Shown here piece after piece: positions 1 through 8,524 of a stretch of DNA of 64,000 nt. The DNA comes from Plantactinospora sp039889035 (GTDB lineage: Bacteria; Actinomycetota; Actinomycetes; Mycobacteriales; Micromonosporaceae): contig JBDQQY010000004.1 of assembly GCA_039889035.1 (NCBI GenBank), positions 1 to 64,000 of the forward strand, in the 5' to 3' direction. The notes under the pieces were generated by a model, which was not told the DNA's origin, ran no database searches, and saw only the letters and a program-made list of their open reading frames with translations. Within the stretch, counting starts at the first letter, position 1. The number at the start of each line of letters is the position of its first letter. The translations under genes were made by a program, and so were the position numbers.

Positions 1-292
1 CCCCGGCGGTGCGCAGCCGGGCGGCCCGGCGCGCCGCGACCCCGGCCCGGGTGGCCTGTTCCAGCCCGGCCCGGGTGAAGAACATCCCGGCCGCCTCCGG
101 GCCGAACTTGGCGGTCGCCCGGCGCCGCAGCTCGGCCTGGGTCAGCGCGGCGGCGGCCAGCCCGGCCGGTACCCCGGCCGAGCGCAGCGCGGCCGCCGCG
201 GCCAGCGGGTCGCCGCCGGCCAGCCCCACGGCGGTGGCCAGCGCGGTTTCCCCCTCCGGGGTACGCAGCGCGGCGAACTGCTCGGGATCCAC
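1..292 (-). CDS. THUMP-like class I SAM-dependent methyltransferase, N-terminal part (truncated by window edge)
   Basis: Reading leftward from a GTG at 292-290 the frame stays open to the edge of the window (about 97 codons). It begins VDPEQFAALRTPEGETALA, is Ala/Leu-rich, and contains FGPEAAGMFFTRAGLEQAT. I recognise this N-terminus from the THUMP-like-domain methyltransferases that sit divergent to groES in Micromonosporaceae; the catalytic SAM-binding part would lie outside the window, so activity cannot be judged. The gene is divergent from groES and its start lies only 43 bp from the first CIRCE operator, so it could share heat-shock control. The identification rests on memory of the family rather than a catalytic motif. 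Confidence 0.65.
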   Translation of the reverse strand, partial: MDPEQFAALRTPEGETALATAVGLAGGDPLAAAAALRSAGVPAGLAAAALTQAELRRRATAKFGPEAAGMFFTRAGLEQATRAGVAARRAARLRTAG

Positions 293-334
293 CGGAGCAT
301 TGTGCCGGCCAGGGTCCCCGAAGGGTGTGTCGGG

Positions 335-361
335 TTGGCACTCTCCTTGACGGAGTGCTAG
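335..361. promoter_or_regulatory. CIRCE operator 1 (HrcA site) upstream of groES
   Basis: TTGGCACTC - 9 nt - GAGTGCTAG. This is the HrcA inverted repeat (consensus TTAGCACTC-N9-GAGTGCTAA) with one mismatch in each half. It lies between groES and the divergent methyltransferase gene. Confidence 0.93.
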
Positions 362-380
362 CCGTCGGCATAACCTGCGG

Positions 381-407
381 TTAGCACTCTCAAACCGAGG
401 GTGCCAG
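381..407. promoter_or_regulatory. CIRCE operator 2 (HrcA site, right half degenerate)
   Basis: TTAGCACTC - 9 nt - GGGTGCCAG. The left half is a perfect CIRCE half-site; the right half has three mismatches. Its centre is 46 bp from that of the first CIRCE, i.e. on a similar face of the helix, which suits two HrcA dimers acting together. Confidence 0.82.
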
Positions 408-541
408 CTTTCGGGCCGTTGTCCGGGAGCTGAACGCCAGGCGGACCGGCACCCGCGACGACGGACCCGCCCGGTGGCATGTGGCAGATTGACGCTGGTC
501 GGCTCGCCGGCCGGTACAGAAACCAAGTACCCCAGGAGGGT

Positions 542-856
542 ATGCCCGTGACTACCGCGACCAAGGTTGCGATCAAGCCGCTCGAGGACCGGATCCTGGT
601 CCAGGCGAACGAGGCTGAGACGACCACGGCGTCGGGCATCGTGATTCCCGACACCGCCAAGGAGAAGCCGCAGGAGGGCACCGTCCTCGCTGTCGGCCCC
701 GGCCGTTTCGACGACGACGGCAACCGGATCCCGGTTGACGTGAAGGTCGGCGACACGGTCATCTACTCGAAGTACGGCGGCACCGAGGTCAAGTACGCCG
801 GCGAGGAGTACCTGGTGCTCTCCGCCCGCGACGTCCTCGCCGTCATCGAGAAGTGA
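542..856 (+). CDS. groES: GroES co-chaperonin (10 kDa)
   Basis: The 104-aa product is the heptameric lid of the GroEL folding chamber. VAIKPLEDRILVQ at the N-terminus, the mobile loop around ETTTASGIVIPDTAKEKPQ (about residues 22-40) and the C-terminal EYLVLSARDVLAVIEK are typical. Start choice is delicate: a strong AGGAGG (534-539) is only 2 nt from the ATG at 542 but 8 nt from an in-frame GTG at 548, so translation may really begin at GTG 548 (102 aa, MTTATKVAIK). The ATG is kept because it gives the length I recall as usual in this group. Two CIRCE elements lie 135-207 bp upstream and groEL follows after 80 bp, giving a classical heat-shock operon. Confidence 0.97.
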   Translation: MPVTTATKVAIKPLEDRILVQANEAETTTASGIVIPDTAKEKPQEGTVLAVGPGRFDDDGNRIPVDVKVGDTVIYSKYGGTEVKYAGEEYLVLSARDVLAVIEK

Positions 857-936
857 TCTGACTGATCCACTGACGCTGCCCCGGACCGGCCCCGCCGGGC
901 CGGGGCAGCGCTGCGTGAAGGGACCCTGTTAACACA

Positions 937-2583
937 ATGGCGAAGATTCTGAGCTTCTCGGATGACGCCCGGCACCTGCTGGAGCACGGTGTCAACACGC
1001 TCGCGGACACGGTCAAGGTCACTCTCGGCCCGCGTGGGCGCAACGTCGTCCTGGACAAGAAGTTCGGTGCTCCGACGATCACCAACGACGGCGTGACCAT
1101 CGCCAAGGAGATCGAGCTCACCAACCCGTACGAGAACCTCGGTGCGCAGCTGGTCAAGGAGGTGGCGACCAAGACCAACGACGTCGCCGGCGACGGGACC
1201 ACCACCGCCACCGTGCTGGCCCAGGCGATGGTCCGGGAGGGCCTGCGCAACGTCGCGGCCGGTGCCGGCCCGGCCGGGCTGAAGCGTGGTATCGACCTGG
1301 CGGCCGAGAAGATCTCCTCGGCGCTGCTGGAGAAGGCCGTCGAGGTGGACAGCCGGGAGTCGATCGCGAACGTGGCGACCATCTCGGCCCAGGACGCCAC
1401 CATCGGCGACCTGATCGCCGAGGCGATGGAGAAGGTCGGCCGGGACGGTGTGATCACCGTCGAGGAGGGCTCGACCCTGGCCACCGAGCTGGAGGTCACC
1501 GAGGGCCTCCAGTTCGACAAGGGCTTCATCTCGCCGAACTTCGTCACCGACACCGAGGCGCAGGAGGCGGTGCTCGACGAGCCGTACATCCTGATCACCA
1601 CCCAGAAGATCTCCTCGATCGAGGAGCTGCTGCCGCTGCTGGAGAAGGTCCTCCAGACCGCGAAGCCGCTGCTGATCATCGCCGAGGACGTGGAGGGGCA
1701 GGCGCTCTCCACCCTGGTGGTCAACGCGATCCGCAAGACCGTCAAGGTCTGCGCGGTGAAGGCGCCCGGCTTCGGCGACCGGCGCAAGGCGATGCTCCAG
1801 GACATGGCGATCCTGACCGGTGGCGAGGTGGTCGCCCCCGAGCTGGGCTACAAGCTCGACTCGGTCGGCCTGGAGGTGCTCGGCACCGCCCGCCGGGTCG
1901 TGGTCGACAAGGACAACACCACCGTGATCGACGGCCGGGGCCGGGACAACGACGTCACCGAGCGGATCACCCAGATCCGTAAGGAGATCGAGGCGTCCGA
2001 CTCCGACTGGGACCGCGAGAAGCTCCAGGAGCGGCTGGCGAAGCTCTCCGGCGGCATCGCGGTGATCAAGGCCGGTGCGGCGACCGAGGTCGAGATGAAG
2101 GAGCGCAAGCACCGCATCGAGGACGCCATCGCCGCGACCAAGGCCGCGGTCGAGGAGGGCACCGTACCGGGCGGCGGCGCCGCGCTGGTGCAGATCGTCT
2201 CGGCGCTCGACGGCGACCTGGGCCTGACCGGTGACGAGAAGGTGGGCGTCTCGATCGTCCGCAAGGCGCTGGTCGAGCCGCTGCGGTGGATCGCCCAGAA
2301 CGCCGGCCACGACGGCTACGTGGTGGTGCAGAAGGTCGCCGAGCAGGGCTGGGGCAACGGCCTCGACGCCGCCACCGGCGAGTACAAGGACCTGGCCAAG
2401 GCCGGCATCATCGACCCGGTGAAGGTGACCCGCAACGCGGTCACCAACGCGGCGTCGATCGCCGGGCTGCTGCTGACCACCGAGAGCCTGGTCGTGGAGA
2501 AGCCGGAGAAGGCCGAGCCGGCCGCCGCCGGTGGGCACGGCCACGGTCACGGGCACGGCCACCAGCACGGTCCGGGCTTCTGA
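937..2583 (+). CDS. groEL: GroEL1 chaperonin (60 kDa) with histidine-rich tail
   Basis: 548 aa, the full family length. The ATP-binding segment DVAGDGTTTATVLAQAM (about residues 83-99) and the hinge motif AAVEEGTVPGGG (about 405-416) are intact. The C-terminus is GHGHGHGHGHQHGPGF rather than the GGM-rich tail of housekeeping GroEL2; this His-rich end and linkage to groES mark the actinobacterial GroEL1 type, and most actinobacteria carry a second, unlinked groEL2 elsewhere. Transcribed with groES from the CIRCE-controlled promoter. The Shine-Dalgarno is weak (GAAGGGA, 13 nt from ATG). A strong hairpin follows the stop. Confidence 0.98.
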   Translation: MAKILSFSDDARHLLEHGVNTLADTVKVTLGPRGRNVVLDKKFGAPTITNDGVTIAKEIELTNPYENLGAQLVKEVATKTNDVAGDGTTTATVLAQAMVREGLRNVAAGAGPAGLKRGIDLAAEKISSALLEKAVEVDSRESIANVATISAQDATIGDLIAEAMEKVGRDGVITVEEGSTLATELEVTEGLQFDKGFISPNFVTDTEAQEAVLDEPYILITTQKISSIEELLPLLEKVLQTAKPLLIIAEDVEGQALSTLVVNAIRKTVKVCAVKAPGFGDRRKAMLQDMAILTGGEVVAPELGYKLDSVGLEVLGTARRVVVDKDNTTVIDGRGRDNDVTERITQIRKEIEASDSDWDREKLQERLAKLSGGIAVIKAGAATEVEMKERKHRIEDAIAATKAAVEEGTVPGGGAALVQIVSALDGDLGLTGDEKVGVSIVRKALVEPLRWIAQNAGHDGYVVVQKVAEQGWGNGLDAATGEYKDLAKAGIIDPVKVTRNAVTNAASIAGLLLTTESLVVEKPEKAEPAAAGGHGHGHGHGHQHGPGF

Positions 2584-2631
2584 CCGGTCCGGGCCCGGAT
2601 CGCGTTGATCCGTACCCCGGTCGCGACACCG

Positions 2632-2693
2632 AGATCCGCGTGAGCGGTCCGGCGTGGGAGTCTCCACGTCCGGCGCCCCGCTCACGCGGATCT
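2632..2693 (+). terminator. Hairpin terminator after groESL
   Basis: Perfect 16-bp inverted repeat (AGATCCGCGTGAGCGG at 2632-2647 and its complement at 2678-2693). The 30-nt loop holds a second small stem (CGTGGA / TCCACG). No long T-run, as is common in high-GC actinobacteria. Confidence 0.75.
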
Positions 2694-2784
2694 TCGTTTC
2701 CGCGGAGAGCGGGCTCGCCGCGCCGGGATTACGAACCCCTGACGTGCCTTTCCCGCTCGGGCCCCGGCCGGCAACACTGGGCGG

Positions 2785-4419
2785 ATGAGCGTGATCCCGG
2801 ATCTGGGCGGTAACGGACCGGCACCGACCGTCCCGGCCCGGCACGGCGGCCTGCCGCGCCGGTTCGGTGCGCTGGCCGGGTTGGCCGCCGCGGCCGTCGC
2901 GGTCGGGGTGGCCGAGGCGGTGGCGGTGCTCACCGGGGCGCGCTCCGCGCCGCTGGTCGCGGTCGGCGGCGTGGTGGTGGACCTGGCGCCCGCACCGCTC
3001 AAGCGGTTCGCCGTCGACGTCTTCTACGTGTACGACAAGATCGCACTCCTGGTCGGTACCGCCGTACTGCTGGCCGGGTTCGCCGCACTGGTCGGGCTGG
3101 TCGCGGTCCGCTCGCTGCCCCTCGGGTACGCCGGGATCGCCCTCTTCGGCGCGGTCGGCGTACTGGCGGCGCTGACCCGACCCGGTGCCGGTCCGGTCGC
3201 GGTGCTGCCCTCGCTGGTCGGCGCCGTACTCGCGGCCGGCGTGCTCCGGCTCTTCGTCGCCGGTCCGATCGGCCGAGCCCTGGCCAGGCCGGTCGAGGCG
3301 GCCGGGCCGGTGCCGGCCGGCGGGGCGCCCTCCGCTGCCGCGTACCTGGACGAGTACGCCCGGCGGCGGTTCCTGACCGGGTTCGGGCTGGCGGTCGGCG
3401 CGGCCGCGGTCGGCGGCTTCGGCGGGCGCTGGCTGTCGACCCGCCGAGGTGTCTCGGCCGCCCGGGCGGCGATCGAGCTGCCGCTCCCGGCCAGCCCGGC
3501 GGCGCCGGTGCCGCCGAACGCCGAGCTGGCGGTGCCGGGGCTGTCGTCGTACGTCACGCCGAACCGGGACTTCTACCGGATCGACACCGCACTGGTGGTG
3601 CCACGGGTGGACCCGGAGGGATGGCGGTTGCGGATTCACGGCCGGGTGCGCAACCCCGTCACACTCAGCTATGCCGACCTGCTCGCCCGGCCGATGATCG
3701 AACGGCACATCACCCTGGCCTGCGTCTCCAACGAGGTCGGCGGCGACCTGATCGGCAACGCCCGCTGGCTCGGCGTCCCCCTCGGGCCGCTGCTCGCCGA
3801 GGCGGGGCCGCTGCCCGGGGCGGACCAGGTGGTGGCCCGCTCCACCGACGGCTGGACCTGCGGCAGCCCGACCGAGGTGCTCACCGACGGCCGGGACGCG
3901 ATGCTGGCCGTCGGGATGAACGGCGAACCGCTGCCGATCGAGCACGGCTTCCCGGTCCGGGTGGTGGTGCCCGGCCTGTACGGCTACGTCTCGGCCTGCA
4001 AGTGGCTGGTGGAGCTGGAGCTGACCAGTTTCGCCGACTTCGACGCGTACTGGGTGCCCCGGGGCTGGTCGGCGCGGGGGCCGATCAAGACCCAGTCGCG
4101 GATCGACACCCCACGGGCGGGCCGGAGGGTGCCGGCCGGCCCGGTCACCATCGCCGGGGTGGCCTGGGCGCAGCACGTCGGGATCCGGCAGGTGGAGGTA
4201 CGGGTCGACGACGGCGACTGGCAGCCGGCGACCCTGGCCGGATCGGTCTCGACCGACACCTGGACGCAGTGGTCCTGGCGGTGGCTCGCCACCCCTGGTG
4301 AGCACGTCCTCCAGGTGCGCGCGACCGATGCCGACGGGGCGACGCAGACCGGCCAGTCGCGCCCGGTCGAGCCGGACGGGGCCACCGGCTGGCACACCGT
4401 CACCGTCACCGTGACCTGA
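2785..4419 (+). CDS. Membrane-anchored molybdopterin (sulfite oxidase-type) oxidoreductase
   Basis: 544 aa. The first ~180 residues hold four to five hydrophobic helices. A twin-arginine-like stretch RRRFLTG (residues 193-199) followed by a hydrophobic segment leads into a periplasmic domain. That domain has ITLACVSNEVGGDLIGNARW, where Cys313 is the expected Mo-coordinating cysteine of the sulfite oxidase fold, then SKW-type text (SACKWLVELEL) and a C-terminal Mo-co dimerisation beta domain ending VTVTVT. Family knowledge: such proteins are extracytoplasmic oxidoreductases with unknown physiological substrate. The gene stands alone between groEL and whiD, with hairpins on both sides. Confidence 0.9.
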   Translation: MSVIPDLGGNGPAPTVPARHGGLPRRFGALAGLAAAAVAVGVAEAVAVLTGARSAPLVAVGGVVVDLAPAPLKRFAVDVFYVYDKIALLVGTAVLLAGFAALVGLVAVRSLPLGYAGIALFGAVGVLAALTRPGAGPVAVLPSLVGAVLAAGVLRLFVAGPIGRALARPVEAAGPVPAGGAPSAAAYLDEYARRRFLTGFGLAVGAAAVGGFGGRWLSTRRGVSAARAAIELPLPASPAAPVPPNAELAVPGLSSYVTPNRDFYRIDTALVVPRVDPEGWRLRIHGRVRNPVTLSYADLLARPMIERHITLACVSNEVGGDLIGNARWLGVPLGPLLAEAGPLPGADQVVARSTDGWTCGSPTEVLTDGRDAMLAVGMNGEPLPIEHGFPVRVVVPGLYGYVSACKWLVELELTSFADFDAYWVPRGWSARGPIKTQSRIDTPRAGRRVPAGPVTIAGVAWAQHVGIRQVEVRVDDGDWQPATLAGSVSTDTWTQWSWRWLATPGEHVLQVRATDADGATQTGQSRPVEPDGATGWHTVTVTVT

Positions 4420-4438
4420 GTACCCCGGTGCACGATCA

Positions 4439-4464
4439 CCGGCCCGGACCCCCGGCCGGGCCGG
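4439..4464. terminator. Bidirectional hairpin between convergent genes
   Basis: CCGGCCCGG / CCGGGCCGG (9-bp arms, 8-nt loop), located between the stop of the Mo-oxidoreductase and the stop of whiD. Confidence 0.6.
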
Positions 4465-4475
4465 TCGTGAGGAGG

Positions 4476-4856
4476 TCAGGCCGACCGCTGGGCCGGCACC
4501 GTCGACCGGAAGGGCCGGCCGAGCCGGGCCTCCAGCCGGGTGACGTCCACCCGGCTCTGCCGACGGTCGGCGAGATCCTCCCAGCCGACGGCGAGCAGCC
4601 GCAGCCGTTCGGACTCGCTGAAGCCACCCCACACCCCGTACGGCTCGCGTACGGCGAGCGCGTGGGCGGCGCACTCGGCACGAACCGGGCAGGCCATGCA
4701 GACCGCCTTGGCGTTGGCCTCCCGGCGGTTGCGGGACGAGCCCCGCTCGCCTTCCGGGTGGAAGAACTGGGCGCTGTCCCGGCCCCGGCAGGCGCCAAGC
4801 CGCTGCCACTCCCACAGATCGACGATGGGTCCAGGCAGCCTGCGTACGTTCGACAT
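4476..4856 (-). CDS. whiD: WhiB-family iron-sulfur regulator, WhiD/WhiB3 type
   Basis: 126 aa from ATG 4856, preceded by a near-ideal GGAGGAGGG. The four cysteines that bind [4Fe-4S] are C23, C53, C56 and C62 (C-x29-C-x2-C-x5-C), and the beta-turn GVWGG is at residues 74-78, followed by a basic C-terminal part. MSNVRRLPGPIVDLWEWQ and FFHPEGERG are hallmarks of Streptomyces WhiD / mycobacterial WhiB3. Family role: binds a sigma factor and controls development and redox or virulence genes. It is divergent from bldM and downstream of groEL1, the same neighbourhood as in Streptomyces and Mycobacterium. A longer in-frame upstream extension exists but lacks a good RBS. Confidence 0.95.
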   Translation of the reverse strand: MSNVRRLPGPIVDLWEWQRLGACRGRDSAQFFHPEGERGSSRNRREANAKAVCMACPVRAECAAHALAVREPYGVWGGFSESERLRLLAVGWEDLADRRQSRVDVTRLEARLGRPFRSTVPAQRSA

Positions 4857-5111
4857 CAGCACCCTCCTCCCGCGCGGCACCGCGATGACCTGCTCCGGGT
4901 CGGGATCCGGGCGGCGGGCCGCGCAGGCGCACCGATCCGACCACGGGTCCCGGTACCCCGGGCGCGGACGGCTCACACGTACTTGATCGCGAACTTCTGG
5001 GCCCGAACCAGATCCGTGGGACGAATCGTCCAAAAAGTTTGTGGTTCATCCGGGGAAACTCATCATGATCACTCACCGGCGTGGTCTCCTCGTTGCGGAG
5101 AGGAGAGCATC

Positions 5112-6164
5112 GTGCGCACCGTTCTTGTCTGCGTCCGGACCCCGCTCGCGGCCCAGAACGTCGCGGCGGCGGCAGCCCGGCTCGGGTTGGCCGCCGCGGT
5201 CCGTACCGCGGTGTCCGACCCCGAGGCCATGCTCCGGCTCGCCGAGCGGCCGGCGGACGTGGTGCTCGCGGACACCGCGCTCACCCGCCCGGACAGCGTC
5301 GGCTTCACCCGGCGGGTACTGGCCCGGTCGCCCGGAGCGGCGATCCTGCTGCTCGGCGCCGAGGACCCGGGTGTCGCCGCGGCGACCATCGCGGCCGGCG
5401 CCCGTGGGCTGATCCAGGGCAGCGACCACGACCTGGTGAGCGTGGTGGCAAAGGCGATCCTGCTGCTCGGCGGCCGGCCCGGTCGGGGCGGTGCCGCGCT
5501 GGCCGGCGGTGCGCTGGCCGGCGGTCAGGCGGGTGGCCCGGTCGGTTCCGGCCGGACAGGTGGCCCCGGCGACGCGGGCGGCCAGCCGGCGGCGGGCCAG
5601 CGGCTCGGCAGCGTGGTGCGCGCGCCGACCGGACCCGGCCGGGACGGTCCGGGCGGGGACGCACCGGGCGCGGGCCGCCCGCCGGGGGACGAGTCGGCGG
5701 TACGCCGGCGGGACGACCCGGAATCGCATACCGGCGCCGGAGAGACGACCGGAGAACAGCCGACCGGGCCGGCGATGGTACCGGCGCAGCGTGGTGACGA
5801 CCCGAACGCGCCGACCGACCCGGCCACGCCGGCCGGTACCGCACCGGGGCATCCGGGGTACCCGTCGGAGAAGGCCGGCCCGGACGGGCCCGGCGGGGGC
5901 GGGCCGGGCCAGGAGTCGCGCGGTGCCGACGCCCCGGGCGGAGCCGGACGCTCGGCTCCGGTCCGCCGGCCGGTGCTGACCGAGCGCGAGATGCAGGTGC
6001 TGGTCGGGATGGCGGACGGGAAGAGCAACGCGGAGATCGGCCGGGAACTCTTCGTCTCCGAGGACACCGTCAAGACCCACGCCCGGCGGTTGTTCCGCAA
6101 GCTGGGGGCCCGGGACCGGGCGCATGCCGTGGCGGCCGGGTTCCGGGCCGGCCTGGTGGCCTGA
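5112..6164 (+). CDS. bldM: BldM-type orphan response regulator with long disordered linker
   Basis: 350 aa from GTG 5112 (RBS GGAGAGG nearby). Residues 1-118 form a receiver-like domain; D54 sits at the usual phospho-acceptor place, but the acidic DD pair is replaced by VCVRTP, so phosphorylation is doubtful. Residues about 119-285 are a Gly/Pro/Ala/Asp-rich low-complexity linker. Residues 289-346 are a LuxR/FixJ helix-turn-helix (LTEREMQVLVGMADGKSNAE, then HARRLFRKLGARDRAHAV) that looks very close to Streptomyces BldM. BldM there is about 200 aa, so this orthologue is enlarged by roughly 150 aa, all in the linker. Role by family: early developmental regulator, homodimer or heterodimer with WhiI. 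The 255-bp divergent region to whiD has an A/T-rich patch near 5030-5075. Confidence 0.88.
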   Translation: MRTVLVCVRTPLAAQNVAAAAARLGLAAAVRTAVSDPEAMLRLAERPADVVLADTALTRPDSVGFTRRVLARSPGAAILLLGAEDPGVAAATIAAGARGLIQGSDHDLVSVVAKAILLLGGRPGRGGAALAGGALAGGQAGGPVGSGRTGGPGDAGGQPAAGQRLGSVVRAPTGPGRDGPGGDAPGAGRPPGDESAVRRRDDPESHTGAGETTGEQPTGPAMVPAQRGDDPNAPTDPATPAGTAPGHPGYPSEKAGPDGPGGGGPGQESRGADAPGGAGRSAPVRRPVLTEREMQVLVGMADGKSNAEIGRELFVSEDTVKTHARRLFRKLGARDRAHAVAAGFRAGLVA

Positions 6165-6215
6165 CCGGTCGTCGGACCGCGGCCCGACGAACTCGGTGAC
6201 CGGATCGTCCCCCGC

Positions 6216-6635
6216 TCAGCGCGGGGCCTCGGCCTCGCCCTCGTTCTCGTCGGCGGTCTCGGTCAGGGTGTCGTGCACCCCGTCGGCGTAGCCGCGGGCG
6301 TATTCCCAGCTGACGTAGTGGTCCGGGTCGGGGTCGTAGGCCGGCTCGTGCACCCGGGGCCGGCCGGAGCTGAGCAGGTGCCGCAGGTTGCCCCGGAGCA
6401 GGTCCCAGTCGAAGTAGTGCGGTTCCCGGCAGTCCTCACACTCGATCACGAGGCCGCGTACCCCGACCGGACCCAGCAGCGCCTGGTAGATCTCCAGGTC
6501 GGCCAGGTCCTCCAGCACGTCCTGTCGCTCGACCTCGCTGAGCGGGTCGAGTTCGGTCTCCTCACCCGGGTCGTCAAGGCCGGCGGAGGGATCGGCGGGG
6601 TCACCGTTGAACGGGTCGATCGGCTCCTCGTGCAC
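6216..6635 (-). CDS. DUF5319 family protein (Rv3412-like)
   Basis: 139 aa, very acidic. The recognisable core is EDLADLEIYQALLGPVGVRG, then a CxxC pair (ECEDCREPHYFDWD) and HEPAYDPDPDHYVSWEYARG; a single CxxC could bind metal only with partners. The start is a GTG at 6635 (VHEEPIDPFNGDP) with GGTGGAGG almost touching it, so either the spacing is poor or the mRNA is leaderless. Homologues sit between whiB3/sigD and guaB2 in mycobacteria, as here, but no function is established. Convergent with bldM; divergent from guaB. Confidence 0.85.
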   Translation of the reverse strand: MHEEPIDPFNGDPADPSAGLDDPGEETELDPLSEVERQDVLEDLADLEIYQALLGPVGVRGLVIECEDCREPHYFDWDLLRGNLRHLLSSGRPRVHEPAYDPDPDHYVSWEYARGYADGVHDTLTETADENEGEAEAPR

Positions 6636-6912
6636 CCCTCCACCGTAGTCCCAACACCGCCCGGCGTGGTCACCCGTTGTGGCCTGTACCGCCGCTGTAC
6701 CCGCGCCCGCGACGCCCACCCCGCCGGATGGGTACGATGAACCATCGCGCCGTACCCGGGGCGAGCCCCGACACCGCCCTGCCGCCGGGCAGCCTGTCCG
6801 ACCAGCTCAGCGCCGACCGACCCGCGTCGGCGAGGATCGCAGCCGCGTCGGCGGTGATCGTGATCGACCGTCAACCAGAGCACCCGTCAACCACAGCAGC
6901 AGGGGACACATC

Positions 6913-8475
6913 GTGGAGAACCGACCCACCAACGACCTTCCGCTGGCCACCGACGCCGACCAGCTCGCCGGGCACCTGCCCGAACTGCCGGCCGGTTCGG
7001 CCCGGGTGGTGCCGCTCGGGTTGACCTTCGACGACGTGCTGCTGCAACCGGGCGAGTCCGAGATCATCCCGAGCCGGGTGAACACCATCACCCGGCTCAG
7101 CCGCAACGTCGAAATCGCCATCCCGCTGGTCTCCAGCCCGATGGACACGGTGACCGAGGCCCGGATGGCGATCGCGATGGCCCGGCAGGGCGGCATCGGG
7201 GTGCTGCACCGCAACCTCTCGATCGAGGACCAGGCGCTCCAGGTCGACCTGGTGAAGCGCTCCGAGGCCGGCATGGTCACCAACCCGGTCACCTGCGGGC
7301 CGGACGACACCCTGCGGGACGTCGACGCGCTCTGCGGGCGCTACCGGATCTCCGGCGTACCGGTGACCGACGCCCAGGGCACCCTGCTGGGCATCGTGAC
7401 CAACCGCGACATGCGGTTCGTCACCGACGGGGGCACCCCGGTCCGCCAGATCATGACCCCGATGCCGCTGGTCACCGCGCAGGTCGGGGTCACCAAGGAG
7501 GAGGCGCTCGACCTGCTGCGCCGGCACAAGGTCGAGAAGCTGCCGATCGTCGACCCGGACGGGCGGCTGCGCGGCCTGATCACCGTCAAGGACTTCGCCA
7601 AGAGCGAGCAGTACCCGCTCGCCACCAAGGACGACGCCGGCCGGCTGCGGGTCGCCGCCGCGGTGGGCGTCGGCGAGGACGCCTACAAGCGGGCCCGGGC
7701 ACTGGTCGAGGCCGGGGTGGACGTGCTGATCGTGGACACCGCGCACGGGCACCAGCGGGCCGTGCTCGACATGGTCGGCCGGCTCAAGAAGGACACCGCC
7801 GTCGACGTGATCGGCGGCAACGTGGCGACCTACGCGGGGGCCAGGGCGCTGGTCGAGGCGGGTGCCGACGCGGTCAAGGTCGGGGTCGGCCCGGGCGCCA
7901 TCTGCACCACCCGGATCGTCGCCGGGGTCGGCGTACCGCAGATCACCGCGATCATGGAGGCGGCCCGGGCCGCCCGCCCGGCCGGGGTACCGGTGATCGC
8001 CGACGGCGGCATCCAATACTCCGGCGACATCGCCAAGGCGCTGGTGGCCGGTGGCGACACGGTGATGCTCGGCAGCCTGCTGGCCGGTTCCGAGGAGAGC
8101 CCGGGCGAGCTGATGTTCATCAACGGCAAGCAGTTCAAGGCGTACCGGGGGATGGGGTCGCTGGGCGCGATGCAGTCGCGTGGGCAGGCCCGGTCGTACT
8201 CCAAGGACCGCTACTTCCAGGACGACGTGGCCAGCGAGGAGAAGCTGGTGCCGGAGGGCGTCGAGGGCCAGGTGCCCTACCGTGGCCCGCTGGCCCGGGT
8301 CGCCCACCAACTCGTCGGCGGACTGCGGCTGGCGATGGGCTACGTCGGCGCGGAGACCATCCCGGAGCTGCACCGCCGGGGGCAGCTCATCCGGATCACC
8401 GCCGCCGGGTTGAAGGAGAGCCACCCGCACGACATCCAGATGACGGTCGAGGCACCGAACTACCACACCCGCTGA
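6913..8475 (+). CDS. guaB: IMP dehydrogenase
   Basis: 520 aa from GTG 6913 (VENRPTNDLP; GGGGA upstream). Catalyses IMP + NAD -> XMP, the rate-limiting GMP step. The (beta/alpha)8 barrel is split by two CBS domains (about residues 110-235). The catalytic loop GPGAICTTR places the thioimidate-forming cysteine at C331. GGIQYSGDIAKAL, GSLLAGSEESPGE and the flap region YRGMGSLGAM are all present. Followed 49 bp later by its paralogue guaB3. Confidence 0.98.
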   Translation: MENRPTNDLPLATDADQLAGHLPELPAGSARVVPLGLTFDDVLLQPGESEIIPSRVNTITRLSRNVEIAIPLVSSPMDTVTEARMAIAMARQGGIGVLHRNLSIEDQALQVDLVKRSEAGMVTNPVTCGPDDTLRDVDALCGRYRISGVPVTDAQGTLLGIVTNRDMRFVTDGGTPVRQIMTPMPLVTAQVGVTKEEALDLLRRHKVEKLPIVDPDGRLRGLITVKDFAKSEQYPLATKDDAGRLRVAAAVGVGEDAYKRARALVEAGVDVLIVDTAHGHQRAVLDMVGRLKKDTAVDVIGGNVATYAGARALVEAGADAVKVGVGPGAICTTRIVAGVGVPQITAIMEAARAARPAGVPVIADGGIQYSGDIAKALVAGGDTVMLGSLLAGSEESPGELMFINGKQFKAYRGMGSLGAMQSRGQARSYSKDRYFQDDVASEEKLVPEGVEGQVPYRGPLARVAHQLVGGLRLAMGYVGAETIPELHRRGQLIRITAAGLKESHPHDIQMTVEAPNYHTR

Positions 8476-8524
8476 CGGTCACCGCCTCCCCCGCCACCAC
8501 CCCCTTTCTACTCTGGAGTGACCC

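Noticed and set aside
4476..5033. Longer 185-codon start for the WhiD protein
   Set aside because: The added N-terminus is not WhiB-like, and the ATG at 4856 has an ideal Shine-Dalgarno; the short form matches the family length.
763..5076. A 1437-codon open frame on the minus strand opposite groEL and the Mo-oxidoreductase, and similar long antisense frames elsewhere (e.g. 14836-16887, 27936-29474, 34447-36462, 60651-62819)
   Set aside because: In >70% GC DNA stops are rare, and these frames are exact shadows of well-identified genes; their composition (Arg/Gly/Pro/His-rich) is not protein-like.
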